Positions 37,099 to 49,278 of a DNA stretch of 64,000 nt are shown here, in pieces; within the stretch, counting starts at the first letter, position 1; the number at the start of each line of letters is the position of its first letter. Below the pieces are notes generated by a model that saw only the letters and a program-made list of their open reading frames with translations, was not told the origin of the DNA and made no database searches. The DNA is taken from positions 64,039 through 128,038 of the forward strand of contig LUCM01011141.1 of the NCBI GenBank assembly GCA_008360955.1, read 5' to 3'. This DNA is from Fasciolopsis buskii (lineage: Eukaryota > Platyhelminthes > Trematoda > Plagiorchiida > Fasciolidae). The position numbers and the translations under genes are program-made.

Positions 37099-40000
37099 TC
37101 GCATATCCCTGCATCCAATCGACTGGCTAACTTACAGTACATATTTTAAACAATTAGGACGTCAAGTACAACTCAAGCAATCCCTGTAGAAAAGCTGCTG
37201 ACTCCATCTGGGGAAGATACTAAAAGACCCAAACAAGGGTAAGGAAGGCCGAGTTAATTAATTTTTTCCACCATTGAAATCATATAGATTACGGAAAAGT
37301 CAAGATTTTTACCAGCATATCACGTGAAGAAATATTTGGCGTTGTACACGAAAAACAATGCGAAGATGCGGAAAAGCGAAGCGAAAACAGGGAAATCGAC
37401 GAGGAAAATCACAGCAGAAAGATGACATGGGGTGAACTGAGACATTTCGCTTGGTGATAAAGGTGAATGTACTCGGGACAAAGCAACATCACAAGAGTCT
37501 CTATTCTCCTTAACCAAAAAAATTTACTCCAAAGCTGCTCAGATCAGCAGAGAACAATAAACCGTCAACAGGAGATCGTCAGTTCAGTGGTGATACTTAC
37601 AGACGGCATCGTATCAATGCCGGTGACTGAGGCCATAGTACGTAGGACGAAAAAGAATGCATATTTCGTAATCGATCTGTAACGAAACGGCACCGCAGTT
37701 ATTTCAGATTCCTGTCAGCAAGCGCAAGAACTTTGGGACGCTGGTGAAAGCTCTGTTGAGTCCATTGAAACTCCGCGTTTAGGAGCTTGATTGGCACGGA
37801 ATTCAGGATCCTGAAGAATCTGTAAAAATAAAGAATGCAAATGCAATAATATAAAAGTACAGCCCCATTACACAAATAATTCAAAAACGTGGCAACTCAA
37901 CAACAGGGAAAATGGTCAAAAAAGGTCAGAGTTGAGAAAACAAAGGATGATACGGAAACAAACAAGTGGCATAAGAAGCAACGTTGGTTACAAGGAAATC
38001 ACTGACATTCTCAGACCGTCAAGAGTAAGTCTTCGACAACATTTACGTAACAAATCCAAACTAGCACAAACAACGTAGATGACGGAAACTTTCCGACTGT
38101 CGCAAGTCAAAACCGATTCGCAATAAGGCCACTTGTGTACTTGCAACAGTAGATCATCGAAAAACCACAAAAACAGTAGAATTTATTAGCTGACTTAGTG
38201 ACTAGACGCGGCACCTGTGTGGGAATGGTAATCTTCCCTTGCATAGGCCAAAGACAAACGGAGCTATTTCACTGGTTACCAGTGGTCTCGAGATGATAGA
38301 CTGTGATCAGCAAGTCTCATTCTATACGCGCAAGCATAGACGATTCGTTCATACCACGAAAAATTGACACGTCATCTCATTGGCTATCAACACCGGGCGT
38401 CACAGTCGCGACTGAAAGGCAAAAATGTAAATTAACCGCGCCAGTCCGCAATGCGTTCCAACCAATCAGCATGGCCGGTCCGTGTTACGATGCGAGACGA
38501 ATTAACTGCATGAAGCAGAAGTCCAACTGACGAGAAGGACCAATCAAGCAACGATTCAGGAAATCGATGAAATATGCGACAATCACACGGGCATGAATAC
38601 TCATTTGTTACCTCCAATGAATAGAAGGGTTGCTTCCTGACAAAATGAGATTTGTCCTTGCCCGTTTTGCTTTTTCGTTAGAGCTAGTGGGAAGAAATGA
38701 CTGCCGACTAGCAACGGATGCGATTTCTGACCGATGTTATTAGTTTGGAAAGATATCTGATTTTTAAGGGAGACGCCGCTTTTTGGTTTTTCGACGTATA
38801 GCGGAAGGCTGTTATATATTCCTACCAGACTTTGCTTGACGTTGATTGTCCTGAAAGCTTCGTCTCAGGTTTGTTCCTTGATTATTTGAGAGTTGACTGG
38901 GCATTCTGCCTATGTACCTCGCTAAACGTGCCAGAACGACGAAATAAACTATCACAGAAGAGATAGAGACAGGCAATTCATCCTTCACATGTAAGGAAAA
39001 TCAGTTGGACTAAACACATGAGAGAGACGGATAATCTCGTGCTACTGCTGCACACTTGACAGGTACGGGTCATTAAATAGATGACGAAGTTTATTGCAAT
39101 CTACAAAGCGTATATGACATCAAGCGATAGCAGAAGCAGTGACCATAAGGTTAGTCAAACTCCCGAAAAACTTGTTAAGTCCTTTATCCATCCGTGGCTC
39201 CGAGTGAACGCTTTTTCACAAACCATGATCGCTTCTCGTGACCCTTCGGTCCGAAGCGGGAAGCGACTAATCTTGCCCACTCACCAAAGATAATCAATTT
39301 CCTTCGTCCACATCCTTTTCCAAACCACTCCTTGTAACATTCCTTCCCTCCTTTTCCAAACATCCTAATTACCTGTCGATCAACCAATCGGATTCTAAGC
39401 ATGCTTTGGCATTATCCATTGCTCGTTGCCCTATATCTGTAACTGTTTTGGCTATAGGTGAGAGTCGACAAAAGCTAGTTTCGTCACTGTTTTAGTTTCC
39501 ATGTTCAATAGCCTCCAAAATATACAACAATATGAGAATGTCAGAAATCAAAACCCTAAAGCTTTGAGGGCACCAGAGTCAAAACGTCACAAGAGGTCAG
39601 AGCAAATAATGATCAGAATACTGTAGTAGTGAGCAACAATTCAGTGTCCAATCATACTGAGGAAAGCCTTCATTAATTGACAATTTCGTCAAAAAATGGG
39701 AATAAATAAACTTGTTAAAGGGCAAGAGAACATTGAGCTGACCACCGCAATTCAGTACGACTAATCGAATAACCGAATAGCGTCCGCTAAACCCCTGGCA
39801 TTTTGTTTTTTGGCAACCATTGGTTTAATCGTTTCAGTGGAACTTAACAGTTAGGTGAATTATTCAAGTAGTGTGACAAAAATCATTACAAATCTCCAGT
39901 GTGCTATTAACTAGTGGTGTTTCTTGATGAACTAATCTCTACACAAATAATGAAGCCCAAAACACTAAGACGAGACGTCACACAACATATAGGAGTGGTC

Positions 40001-40150
40001 GATTCGAAATGCTCTGTCACATTTATTTTGGAAGGAAAGCCGGTTGTAGCCGAAATTTAGTATATCCTTTTGAGCGACAAATGAAAAACTCAAACGTGAG
40101 ACATTATCACTAGAATCGCAACATCAGATGTTACGTGGAAATTCCAAGAA
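37099..40150. other. intergenic, no gene recognised
   Basis: No domain found. The open frame at 38303-38530 (+) ends in a run that recalls repeat-derived sequence but could not be assigned. Confidence 0.35.
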
Positions 40151-41500
40151 AACAAGCTGGCGAACAAGCCTGTCTTCAGTGATTAGTATTCATGCCATCA
40201 CATCATAACATATTTGGAAGAATCTTTCCTAGGAGGGATTGGATTAATCAGATAAAAATATGGATGGGAAGGGATTGGTAGTGTTCCACAAAACGCGAAG
40301 ACATATGAACGTGTTTTGTTAATTATTTTGTGGTCTAGGATTTGCACTGGGGCGAAATGTGGATCAGAGGAATTAAAGATCAAGCACAATCTGTTTTTGA
40401 GCGCACAGTGGAAGATCGTGAAGACCGATCGCGACAGCTTCCGCAGTGCTCAAGGCACGACACTGCCAACCTAGACTGCTGACCCATTACCTTAAACAGG
40501 ACCTGAAAAACCTGCGTTATATTCACAGTTGCGAAACCACCGCACTATTAAGTGACTTAATTGTTCTAGTACTCAACCATGCAGGGTGGTGGTCACGGAT
40601 GCATTCAGACAAGCGCCTGGCTATTCGGCCGATGCGCAATGTCCCACAGGAACATGTGAATGGATAAACAAAACTTGGCTGTAAATTTAGGAACTTTGTC
40701 TTTCAACCGTAATGACACCGTGGGACGTGATATGAACGGGATCCGAAGCCTGGTTGCGTGAAACGTTTTGCTGATACCTATAATCAGTCTTCTTCGTATG
40801 ATCTCTGATAGCGTGTCATCTTTGAATGGTAGAGATATGTATGGCGGATTTCTTTCCACCACCATCCTCCTAGGAATTTCCTTCTGTCTCCATTACCTTG
40901 TCAATTAATCGATCTGAGTAGCAATTTTCGATAAATACTCTTCACATCGTCCGAAATTCTGCCCCAAGAATATCTTCCGTGCATATTCTTTTTTGCTCTG
41001 GTTATGAGGCATCTAATTAGGTTCCTCTTCAAAGTGCATGGTACAAATGTGTGAAAGTGGACGTGTTGTACATTCCACGTGGCTCTTCTGTGTATTGATC
41101 TCCGAAATGAACCGTCTTCTCGATGACTTAATAGTACGTCCAGGAATGCTATTTCGACGTTCCACTCCACCTGGGTGGGTCGAGCTGAACTTATTCTCGT
41201 CGAGGGATTGAGTACACAAAAAATATCACCCACATAACATAGATTGTGTAGATTATCATAAAAATGTCGGAAAATAATGGACCGAGAGGGGATCCCGGTG
41301 CTACGCTGTCTTTTGGCGATCAAGCTGATTAAATTCAAACTAGATGTTGCAAGTACAAAAGAACAGCAATTGTCTCAAGCATCCTATCGGACGACTTTTT
41401 TCGCCCACATTTTTATATGATCAATCCAATCTCTTAAAATTTCTCTTAATATGGCATGAGTACGAATCCCTGAAAACGAGCTTGTTCGCCAACTTGTGCT
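40151..41500 (-). mobile_element. Penelope-like element copy 2 with an inverted tail copy at its 5' end
   Basis: On the minus strand from 41340: the RT catalytic region NLHNLCYVGDIFCVL (usual YVDD, second motif residue now Gly), then IAFLDVLLSHREDGSF, TWNVQHVHFHTFVP and KRNLIRCLITRAKK, all typical of PLE RT. Next comes NPPYISLPFKDD and VSLRLKDKVPK, then a GIY-YIG start reading CSCGTLRIGRIARRLSE (YIG changed to RIG). The 3' tail to 40151 matches copy 1. The RT is 5'-truncated at 41340, where a reverse-complement copy of the tail begins (41390-41490 matching 40159-40270). PLEs are known for such terminal repeats in either orientation. Catalytic changes and frameshifts make it inactive. Confidence 0.8.
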
Positions 41501-43464
41501 TTCTCAATATCAGATGCAGAAAGCTTTTGTGATTCTCGACGGAGGGGGACGACTGAGGCAAATTCAAAAGAAGCATACTACATCGGGAATAGGCTCCCTT
41601 GTAAAATGAAGTTTAGTGTTTGTTAAGAAACCACTAATTTCGGAGAAGAGACTTTGAACTCGGATTATCTGTTGTTGCTTGCCGCCGTTTAACCGAGGCA
41701 AACTGAGGATAAAAAGCTTAGGATAGCAGAAACATACTATCCGCGCTTGAGTAAGCATACGATGGCGATTATTTCCATCCTGCGAGCTGAGTGTTGATGG
41801 TGCATGCATGATGAGTCAAATCACGACTAAATTAAACGTACGAATGCAATGGATTTATGTTAACAACAATATGCAGTGCCCACCTAAATGCAATTGTTGC
41901 TTGATCAAGTTGATTCAGTGCCTCGTTACGCCTGGTTAGACGCGGGTAGACCTGATGATTGAATCAGATCGGTTGGTCATTGGGTGGTAGTATTTAACAA
42001 GCTATGCCTAGTTAACAACTTGCCAAAGAAGGGTATGCTCAGAAATGCAGTCTGTCGCAGGTGATGGACAGAGATCATCAGCTGTTATATTATTTACATC
42101 AGTGTTCACAAAATAAGACCAGAATGAAGTCATCCTAGATTGAAGATCAGATTATGCAAGGTTTGATATTTACCCTTAACGATTATCTCGCAAACTGTTA
42201 GGAAAGCGAAATTTCAGTTCCCATGAAAACGAACATCAACATTGGGTACACTTTGGTCTTTAATCAACCGCTCGCTATGTTTAATGATAAGAAAACATTT
42301 AAGAAAACTTCAAACTCTTGGGACTCCGATGTATATGATCGAAATCTAGTTGCTATAGAATTACAATCTTTGCTTTTCGGTGCTGGGTTTTATGCTCCTT
42401 ACGAAATGAGCAAATGTAGATGGGGAGTCTGAAATAACTAACGTGTGGTGATATTTAAGCAAATCTCGCTTAGTCCCCGCATTGTTTTCTTTTTAACCAT
42501 AGTTTTTATGGCACTAGATCTGAACACAGCTTTGTGCAATTTCTACTACATGCCTCATGCGTGAGTGCACTGAAGTAGTTGCCTATTGCATCGGATAAAA
42601 GGCCGCCAATAATGACACTGAAACTTGTAGTGACAGAACCACTTGGCGTTTCAATAGGTCGGGCGTGGAAAGGAGTCGGGCGACAACGGATCGTGTTGAC
42701 CACCAAAGCGATCGGCGGGTTTGATATACCAAATTCCTACTTTTATGAGAGGAAAGACGCCCAATCTGTTTGACTACTGTCTTTACGTGGAAAGGAGTTA
42801 AACTTGATACGCTAAAACAGGGAGACGATTTCGTGTATTCTTATCAAAAGCAGTACTAGGACTAGTTACGTTGATATCAGAAATGGGGTACTCGAAGCCA
42901 CTGTTGATAAGTTTTTCAGGGAACGACCTAATAGTTTCCAGAAGCAAAATCTGGCTCGTATGCAAGTTACGAACCGGGAACGAACATCGAATCGATGGTT
43001 AACCGTGGTTAGGGTCGACTCCTACTAAACGAGTAAATGTCACAGACAATCAAGGGTTTATATTTTCCATTCAGTATGTTTTATCCGTAAAATGTCACAA
43101 GAGTGCATTAACTACACTGTGAGGTCGTTAATGTGGCTCGCCATCGACCAGGACCGTAAACCAAAACAAGAATCGAAATCCATGGTCTCCACTTGGGGCC
43201 CGGATTTGCAAACACTGTTCTCGTCAGCTTAGCTTGCCGCGTTTTACTACTGACCACTGCACAGTAGTCAGAGTGTAGATAAAACAACCCCAGATGGGGA
43301 AATCTTACCAATCCATAGACTACAAATAAGCCGATAAATCGATAGATGTTCAATCAGATTGTGGCTTCGGGATTTTCCGTTGTGATCAACGAGTGGTGAT
43401 AGAACTGCCTGCTTCTAACCTCGAATACGAGTTTCACTCCTGCCATTCGTTCTCTACGTTTTAG
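41501..43464. other. intergenic, no gene recognised
   Basis: A 69-codon plus frame at 42223-42432 follows an acceptor-like tttcag, and opposed frames overlap at 42506-42773; none has a recognisable domain or matched splice pair. Confidence 0.3.
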
Positions 43465-43742
43465 TGCAATCAAATGATTTTTCTTTGCCTTACGAACCAC
43501 ATGAGGTCGTCACATGTGATGCATCACGTATGATTTTATTTGGCGGTAGCAGGATGTACTTCAAGCTGGATACAACCGGCTTTCTTATCAAAGTGAATGT
43601 CAAATATCCCTGTATTGACAGCATTACGCAGAGACCACTACATAATGCTAGTTACCCTATAGTCATCTACAACCTAGCGTTCCCAAATTTTTCGGTGGTC
43701 GGTTTTTTACTCCAAAGGCTAGACCAGTTCTGCCATACGACA
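43465..43742 (+). CDS. probable internal exon of an unrecognised gene
   Basis: A 278-bp stretch open throughout is bounded by a good acceptor (gttctctacgttttag, ending 43464) and a strong donor (GTAAGTAG, from 43743). The frame continues to a stop at 43794-43796 if read through. It contains HEVVTCDASRMILFGGSR and YPIVIYNLAFPNFSVVGF, mixed composition unlike nearby low-complexity frames, with no family I recognise. It lies on the strand opposite the Rab gene, whose stop codon is 190 bp away, so it is either part of a convergent neighbour gene or chance. Confidence 0.3.
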
Positions 43743-43932
43743 GTAAGTAGTATATTGGAGATTTGTCGTGATTATCCTCACACTGTACCTGAGTAATACA
43801 TCTAAGTGCTAAGTTTTGCTGAAATGGTTAGACCAATAGTCGGAGTACACATCGGTGGCATAGTGGACTTTATTCACTTATCCGATCAGCCAAACTAGAT
43901 TGCGGTGGTTAGCTTGATATTGTCCTGCCTCC

Positions 43933-44640
43933 CTAGGAACGTGAGTCGTCGAGCACTATTCGTACTTTTCGTGCAAGTTCCACAAATGCATCTTGTACGT
44001 TCTCATCAGTCCTAGCACTGGTCTCCAGGAATATCATACCAACGCTGCGCGCAAATTCCGAACCCTCACGTTTGGTTACTTGACGATCCTCCTGAAGTAA
44101 ACAAATGAAATGAGGAAAGAGGCAAAACAAACCAAATCCACTTTGTTCCCGATAAGCATTTTGACCAAGTTCTGATCGGTGAATTGTTCTGACTGTTCTA
44201 GCCAATATTTAATGCTTTGCAACGATTTTGGTGAAGTAAGGTCGTATACTGCGAAACAACGTTTGGATAAGCAAGTATGACGAAGACGAATATGCACGTA
44301 CCATAAAGCGCTCCATTCGCGCCACGATAAAACGATGGCGTCAAACTCCCATTGAATCGCTCAGAACCTGCGGTGTCCTTTGAACAAAAAATTAGGAGCT
44401 TGCAAACAAGATAATACCCAAATATTAAACTGCACCATTTCCCCATCAATCATCATGTTTAACGGCTTGAAATCAAAGCCGATTGTGGGGAGTTCATCTG
44501 TGAAAAACTTCTTCTCAACGAAACGACGAGCCAAACTGTAAGGAGTTAAAGTCAAATAACAACGTTCCGCACCTGGACTTTCCAACACCAGAGTCACCTA
44601 GCAACAATAGCTTGATCCGAACAGGTTCTGATTCGGACAT
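43933..44640 (-). CDS. Rab18-like small GTPase, five exons, atypical
   Basis: Exons on the minus strand are 44640-44573, 44535-44418, 44377-44302, 44248-44133 and 44091-43933. All introns are GT-AG, with lengths 37, 40, 53 and 41 bp. The spliced frame is exactly 537 bp (178 residues plus TAG). It carries the P-loop GDSGVGKSS (split by intron 1), effector loop PTIGFDF, switch II DTAGSERF, LTPSFYRGANGALY, NKVD and ETSAR, i.e. all five G motifs. LTPS.YRGA and the ETSA..DENVQDAFVEL end fit Rab18 best; Rab18 acts in ER, lipid-droplet and secretory membrane traffic. Two oddities: the catalytic Gln of DTAGQE is Ser, as in Rab24, predicting weak intrinsic hydrolysis; and it ends DDSRS, about 25 residues short of human Rab18, with no C-terminal Cys for prenylation. 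A missed last exon is possible. The ATG lies at the usual distance from the P-loop. Confidence 0.88.
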
Positions 44641-45479
44641 ATCAGGAATATCGAGACGTTAAAGCTAAAAATGACCAGTTTCGCTTAGAATTCATCACCG
44701 GCAGCAAATAGAACGAAAACAAAGGATCTCTTGGTCAAATTGGAACCAAATGAAATTTATTCATTCACCCAGATTCATGAGGTATTATGCCACAAAATAT
44801 TTAGTCTGGGTCATACAAAATGTACTTAAAATACCACAGGTTAGTTTGTCCGTTTTCCTCCAACTATTTTTGTTTGGATTCCGAGTGTGCATTTTAGGTG
44901 CCATTCTGAGCGGTTTGACAAGTGTAGCATGCTTAAAACTATTTTGATTGGAGGTTCAAACTCGTGTTCAAAGTACATCAAATAATGCGACGCAAAAAGC
45001 TATCAGCCACTTGGCCTCTTACAACTCCCAATAAAGGAGTTGAAGGCCCAGATGACGAGAAATAGAAGCCCGTTACTCTAAACCTGATAACTCAAGAATC
45101 GGAAATTTTACAACGGGAAACAAATTTTTATCTCATCATTAAAAGATAAAAGAAACCTACGATACCCATTTTATTGTATTGTTCACCTAGAGCGTTCCTC
45201 TAAAGGCTCTAATCGATGGTGGGAGTGCCGAAAGTAACGGCACGACGTTCATTATCAAGCAGTTCCGTTGGCCGGTCATAAAATTGCGTGATAAAATCTT
45301 CATGGCGAGCCCGCATCTGAGGAGTTTTACTCACGGCCACTATTCGGTCACATTACGATAAAAAATTGTCAGCCCACAAACATTAAACTATCCACACTTA
45401 TAAATCTTTCTTCCGATGAGATTTTGGGACAAGAATTTTTTCAGAATGCATCAGCCAATCAAAATTTCATTCCCATAAC
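44641..45479. other. upstream of the Rab gene, no gene recognised
   Basis: Presumed promoter side of the Rab gene. A TATTTATTT-like AT-rich run is absent close to the start; no clear core promoter was identified. No coding motif seen. Confidence 0.35.
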
Positions 45480-46300
45480 GAGAGCCCCTTTTTTCTGTGT
45501 GGATTCTTCCCCTTAGTTCAATGAGAAAACTAACAACTTTAAACCTATTGCAACCAGATCACGCCACCATTCAGCTGTCGACGTAAACTTCATTGAACTG
45601 GAAGTAGATAAATTTACAAATGTCGGAAGTTTCGAACCCCCCATATCTCCTTGAAGGATACATGTGTTGGCAACCACAAAAAACGAGTGATTATTGGCTT
45701 CAGTCAGACGATCAATCGATGTCATCGACAAAATTTCACGTTAGTCGGTATGAAGCACAATCGATCTATAGAGCGCATGTCATCAAATGCCGATAAAAGA
45801 ACGAGAAATTTATCACTTCTGAGGCTTGTGATAACCTCTATCAATTCTGCTGCATTTCATTCGGGATTGTGAATAGCGCTGTATGCTCACGACGGACAGT
45901 TAACAAGATAATTCACGACGATGGCTTGAAAAGAACGAGTGCTTACATGGATAACATAAGGATATGCGGGGTTACGGAAGAACATTAATTAACCTGAAAA
46001 GGCTTTACAAGACTGTTCAGAAGAATAACCTAGCAATCAATAATGATAAGAGCACCATCCGATCCCGAATTATACGGTTATTTGGCTTTGAAATTTCAGG
46101 CGAAACCGTACAACTCGGTCCTGATCGACCTGAACCGTTGGGTAATCTACTAGTATCCACCGACGTCAGATCTCAGCAATGTATTGTGAAGGTGTCAGCA
46201 TACTCAGATCAGTTTCACCTTATGCAACCATTAACCTTGCACCAACGTGCTGTGGTGTTGATTGTTATCACTTGGTACCATCTGCCCAAACAGTAAAAAG
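45480..46300 (+). mobile_element. Gypsy-type LTR retrotransposon remnant, reverse transcriptase
   Basis: The plus strand shows, in order and across frames, NLYQFCCISFGIVNSAV (usual LYQF.R.PFGV.NG), then SAYMDNIRICGVTEEH, the catalytic AYLDDI..G..EEH box with the second Asp lost to Asn, then INLKRLYKTVQKNNLAIN and a FGFEISGETVQLGPDR block (usual FLGF.IS...V.PDP.R). This order is diagnostic of Ty3/Gypsy RT, similar to fluke elements such as Boudicca and CsRn1. Frameshifts separate the blocks and no RNase H, integrase or LTR pair was found. Inactive fragment. Confidence 0.7.
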
Positions 46301-48159
46301 AACGAGGAATAGCAAAGGTCGATAGCAAAACAGTAGGTTGATGATGAGGAGAGGTTTCCAATGCAAGAACACTGGCTGTAGCAACAAACCATATTATCTA
46401 CTATCTACAGCCATCCACTGCAGAGATCTCGTGGACCCCAAACCGTTAGGCAAACTCAATCTACACGGGCCAGTCTACACGTTTTTCCACACCATTCGCC
46501 GTGGGTCGCATGCTCACACGAAATAACCCTGCCTGTCGAGAATCGTTTGCATCAATATCTTTTTTACCATCGCCACTTTGGTTTCACTTTCCGGTTGCTT
46601 CGGGAGTTTTCCCAATGAAAAGTGCATATATCAGCCTCTAGAGCATATCACAATGGGAGCTTGACGACTGTGACTCTGAAACCATGGACATGGAACGAAA
46701 AGAAGTATAGTTCAGATAAATATGAGCATCAATCAAGCCACGTTTTAACAATGGGGTTCGCCCTTCATACTACAATATGCAAGTCAAATTAAGAGTCGAT
46801 CGAAGCACGGTGCTAGCGGTATTCAAATGATTTCGACGCACTGACCTACTAGACTAACAAAAAGCAACAAAGCGGAAATGACCGAAATCTGAAGCAGTTG
46901 CTCTCTCAAAACCAAAATAAACAGCACATAAATCACTTTTAGACGAAGAACCACGGTTGCCCCCATTACTCATGAGCAGGTGCGTTAGAAAACTTAGCAT
47001 CAACAGCGTACCTAGGCCTACTACTGGCTTCTATTTGTTAGCTTGGGTCTTTTCAAGTGTTTCAACACTACAATGTTTCACATGAAGCTTCGTCACGGGA
47101 TGCCTGACTAATTTGAGTGACTCTCATCAGTCAAGCTACGTCACAAGTCGCAGATCGCACAAAACCGTGGCGGATACTGGTTCTTTCATAAAGCGATTAG
47201 ATTTGACAGCCTTCAACAATTGGTTGATTGTTTAATCCAAGTTTGTTCCAATGAATGAGATGCTACTCGAAGTTCTGTAGCGGAGCATGGAATTTTTCTC
47301 CGGGTAGCTTGTTTAATCGAACGTCGACCGCCAAGCGCGTTCGCTATTTGTGCGTTGCTCTCCAAAGCCCCGCTCGCACGCTCCTGTCAAAATGTACTCC
47401 ACCCGCGACCGCTTCTAACTGTCTTTACCTTGTACCGGTCAAGTATTAGGGTTGCCAGTATTGCCAGCGTAAGGAGCCGATTAAGAGTGACGCACAAGCG
47501 GTCACAAAGATCAAGGGTAGCCAAACGTTATACGAGGTCTGTGTTAGGACAATCGGTTCTACACTTCACTAGCTAGTTAGGCACCATCTCATTTTCAGTG
47601 ATTTCACAGAAAACCCTTCGCCCTCGAATCCTCTCTCTCAGTTTCAGAACTAAAGATCGGAAGTATTGGAGAAAGGGGCTCCCAAACCTACTTGGATAGC
47701 CATCAAAGGGTCCTGTATGAGGACCCTAGAGGTCATTTCGGAAATACTTCTTGTAAATGGTGAGATGAAATCAGTGCATGGCAAAAAATGAAGCGACAAA
47801 CACTTAATATTCTTCACCCATAGGATGTTTTCTTGCTGCAAGTTCAAGCAATACGCCACGCTAATATTCCTTGTTAGAGATATATAAAACCAGCGAAGTA
47901 TTCGAAAAAAACCCAAATGTGTAGTTCCCACTTAACGCTTTGATAACAATAACAGTAAGCAAATAGTGACAGATTCGTAAACATTGCTCAGCATTTCACA
48001 CCATTTGGGAATGAATTGTGGAAGATACATCAAAGAACACGACAAGAATAGTTATCAAAGGGAGGCCCCTCTGAAAATTAATCGACCATTCTTCAACACG
48101 TCACTGCATCGAAAAAGGAGAATTAAGGTAAATAGAGTCCGGAGTGTTCTCTTCAAGGT
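46301..48159. other. intergenic, no gene recognised
   Basis: May include further decayed LTR-element sequence to the right of the RT fragment, but no RNase H, integrase or gag motif could be recognised. Short open frames near 47255-47576 and 47650-47931 are unassigned. Confidence 0.3.
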
Positions 48160-49278
48160 CCTAACAACCTACTTCCCAAGGAAAACGAGCAGGAGCCCCC
48201 GCGACCGTCCGTATTGTGCTTTTCATAGGTGAAGTCCATTTTTCAAGTCCAGCTCCAGTTCCATTTAGATACCAAGACTTCACGACGAGATGCCTGATCG
48301 TCCAGATTATTGCACCGAAAACTCTTTGGATTTGACAATGCTTCGGCCACAAGGGGTGGAGTTCCTCTTTGCTTCCTTTGACGGAACTGCGGATCGTGTA
48401 TGTGATCGATGGTTCTCGGTAGTGCTAGAAGGTCCGTGAAACACGCCAGAGACCCTCCTTGAGAATAAATCCCCGCTCTGCCAGGGTCTGAGCTGATTAT
48501 GCGTTTCATGCCCACAAAGTACCTCCAACAGCTGCAAAAACCCGTCTGCAACTGGTGCAAAGCAGCCGGATCCCCAGTCAACGTATTGCTCTAAGCAGTT
48601 GTCATCAGCCGTTCAACGAAACATGGAGTAAGGAAGACCTCATGCAGCAGCCCCAGGTGAACGGTGGAAAACTCCTATTGCTGGAGAGTTTTGCCTTCTC
48701 CCGTAACTTGTCGCCGAAGCCGTTGTCACCAGTATGTGCGTCCAGTAGTTACGCAAGAACCCTATCTAGAACACAGCGCCACTCGTCCCCCCGCCTCGGC
48801 TGCTAGCGGTCTGCTCAAAATAATGAGTACCCAAATAAATGTACTTCAGAATCCCAAACGTCTTGGGAAATCTACCTCTCTGATAAAACAATGTTGACCG
48901 GCTTTCCGTCGCAATGGCTTCCAATTCATCTGTTTTTTCTGTAGTACCACGGGAATTAGGCAATAAAATGTTGAATGGTGCCCACCCTCCCACCTTTCCT
49001 GGCAGGCTATCTGGAGGCGGCCCCCAAGAGACACGACAGGTATCAAGCTCATCCAGGACCTTATTACCACCACCCAAACTCTTGCAAGAAAACGTTGTTT
49101 TCGTTTTTCTTCTGAGGCCTCGAATTTCTGTGAAGCCCATGTTTAGCTGTGTCCTACCCTCCAGCGATAGGTACCAAAGATGCCGGGCAGGTTGACCATT
49201 CAATATATACGACTGAATTGTTATGTTTTGAGCTTGAATACTAATTCCAGCACTATCCTCAGATATTGGAGTGGTCAC
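48160..49278 (-). mobile_element. CR1-type LINE remnant, endonuclease region
   Basis: The minus strand from 49278 reads KTDELEAIATESRSTLF, the usual K.DELEA.V.E..P.I..ITETWL region preceding an APE-type endonuclease, then THYFEQTASSRGGGTS, fitting GY.LFR.DR..RGGGV, and GVFHRSP, fitting the YRPP block. Further down, other frames (48581-48243) read TIDHIHDPQFRQRKQRG, loosely matching the endonuclease end. Several stops and frame changes. Family placement is by motif order only and is less certain than for the RT-bearing copies. Confidence 0.5.

Noticed and set aside
43900..43976. A fifth mini-intron (41 bp, GTACGA to GGCAG) extending the Rab C-terminus
   Set aside because: The splice is possible and in the right size class, but gives only a few extra residues without Cys, so it does not improve the model.
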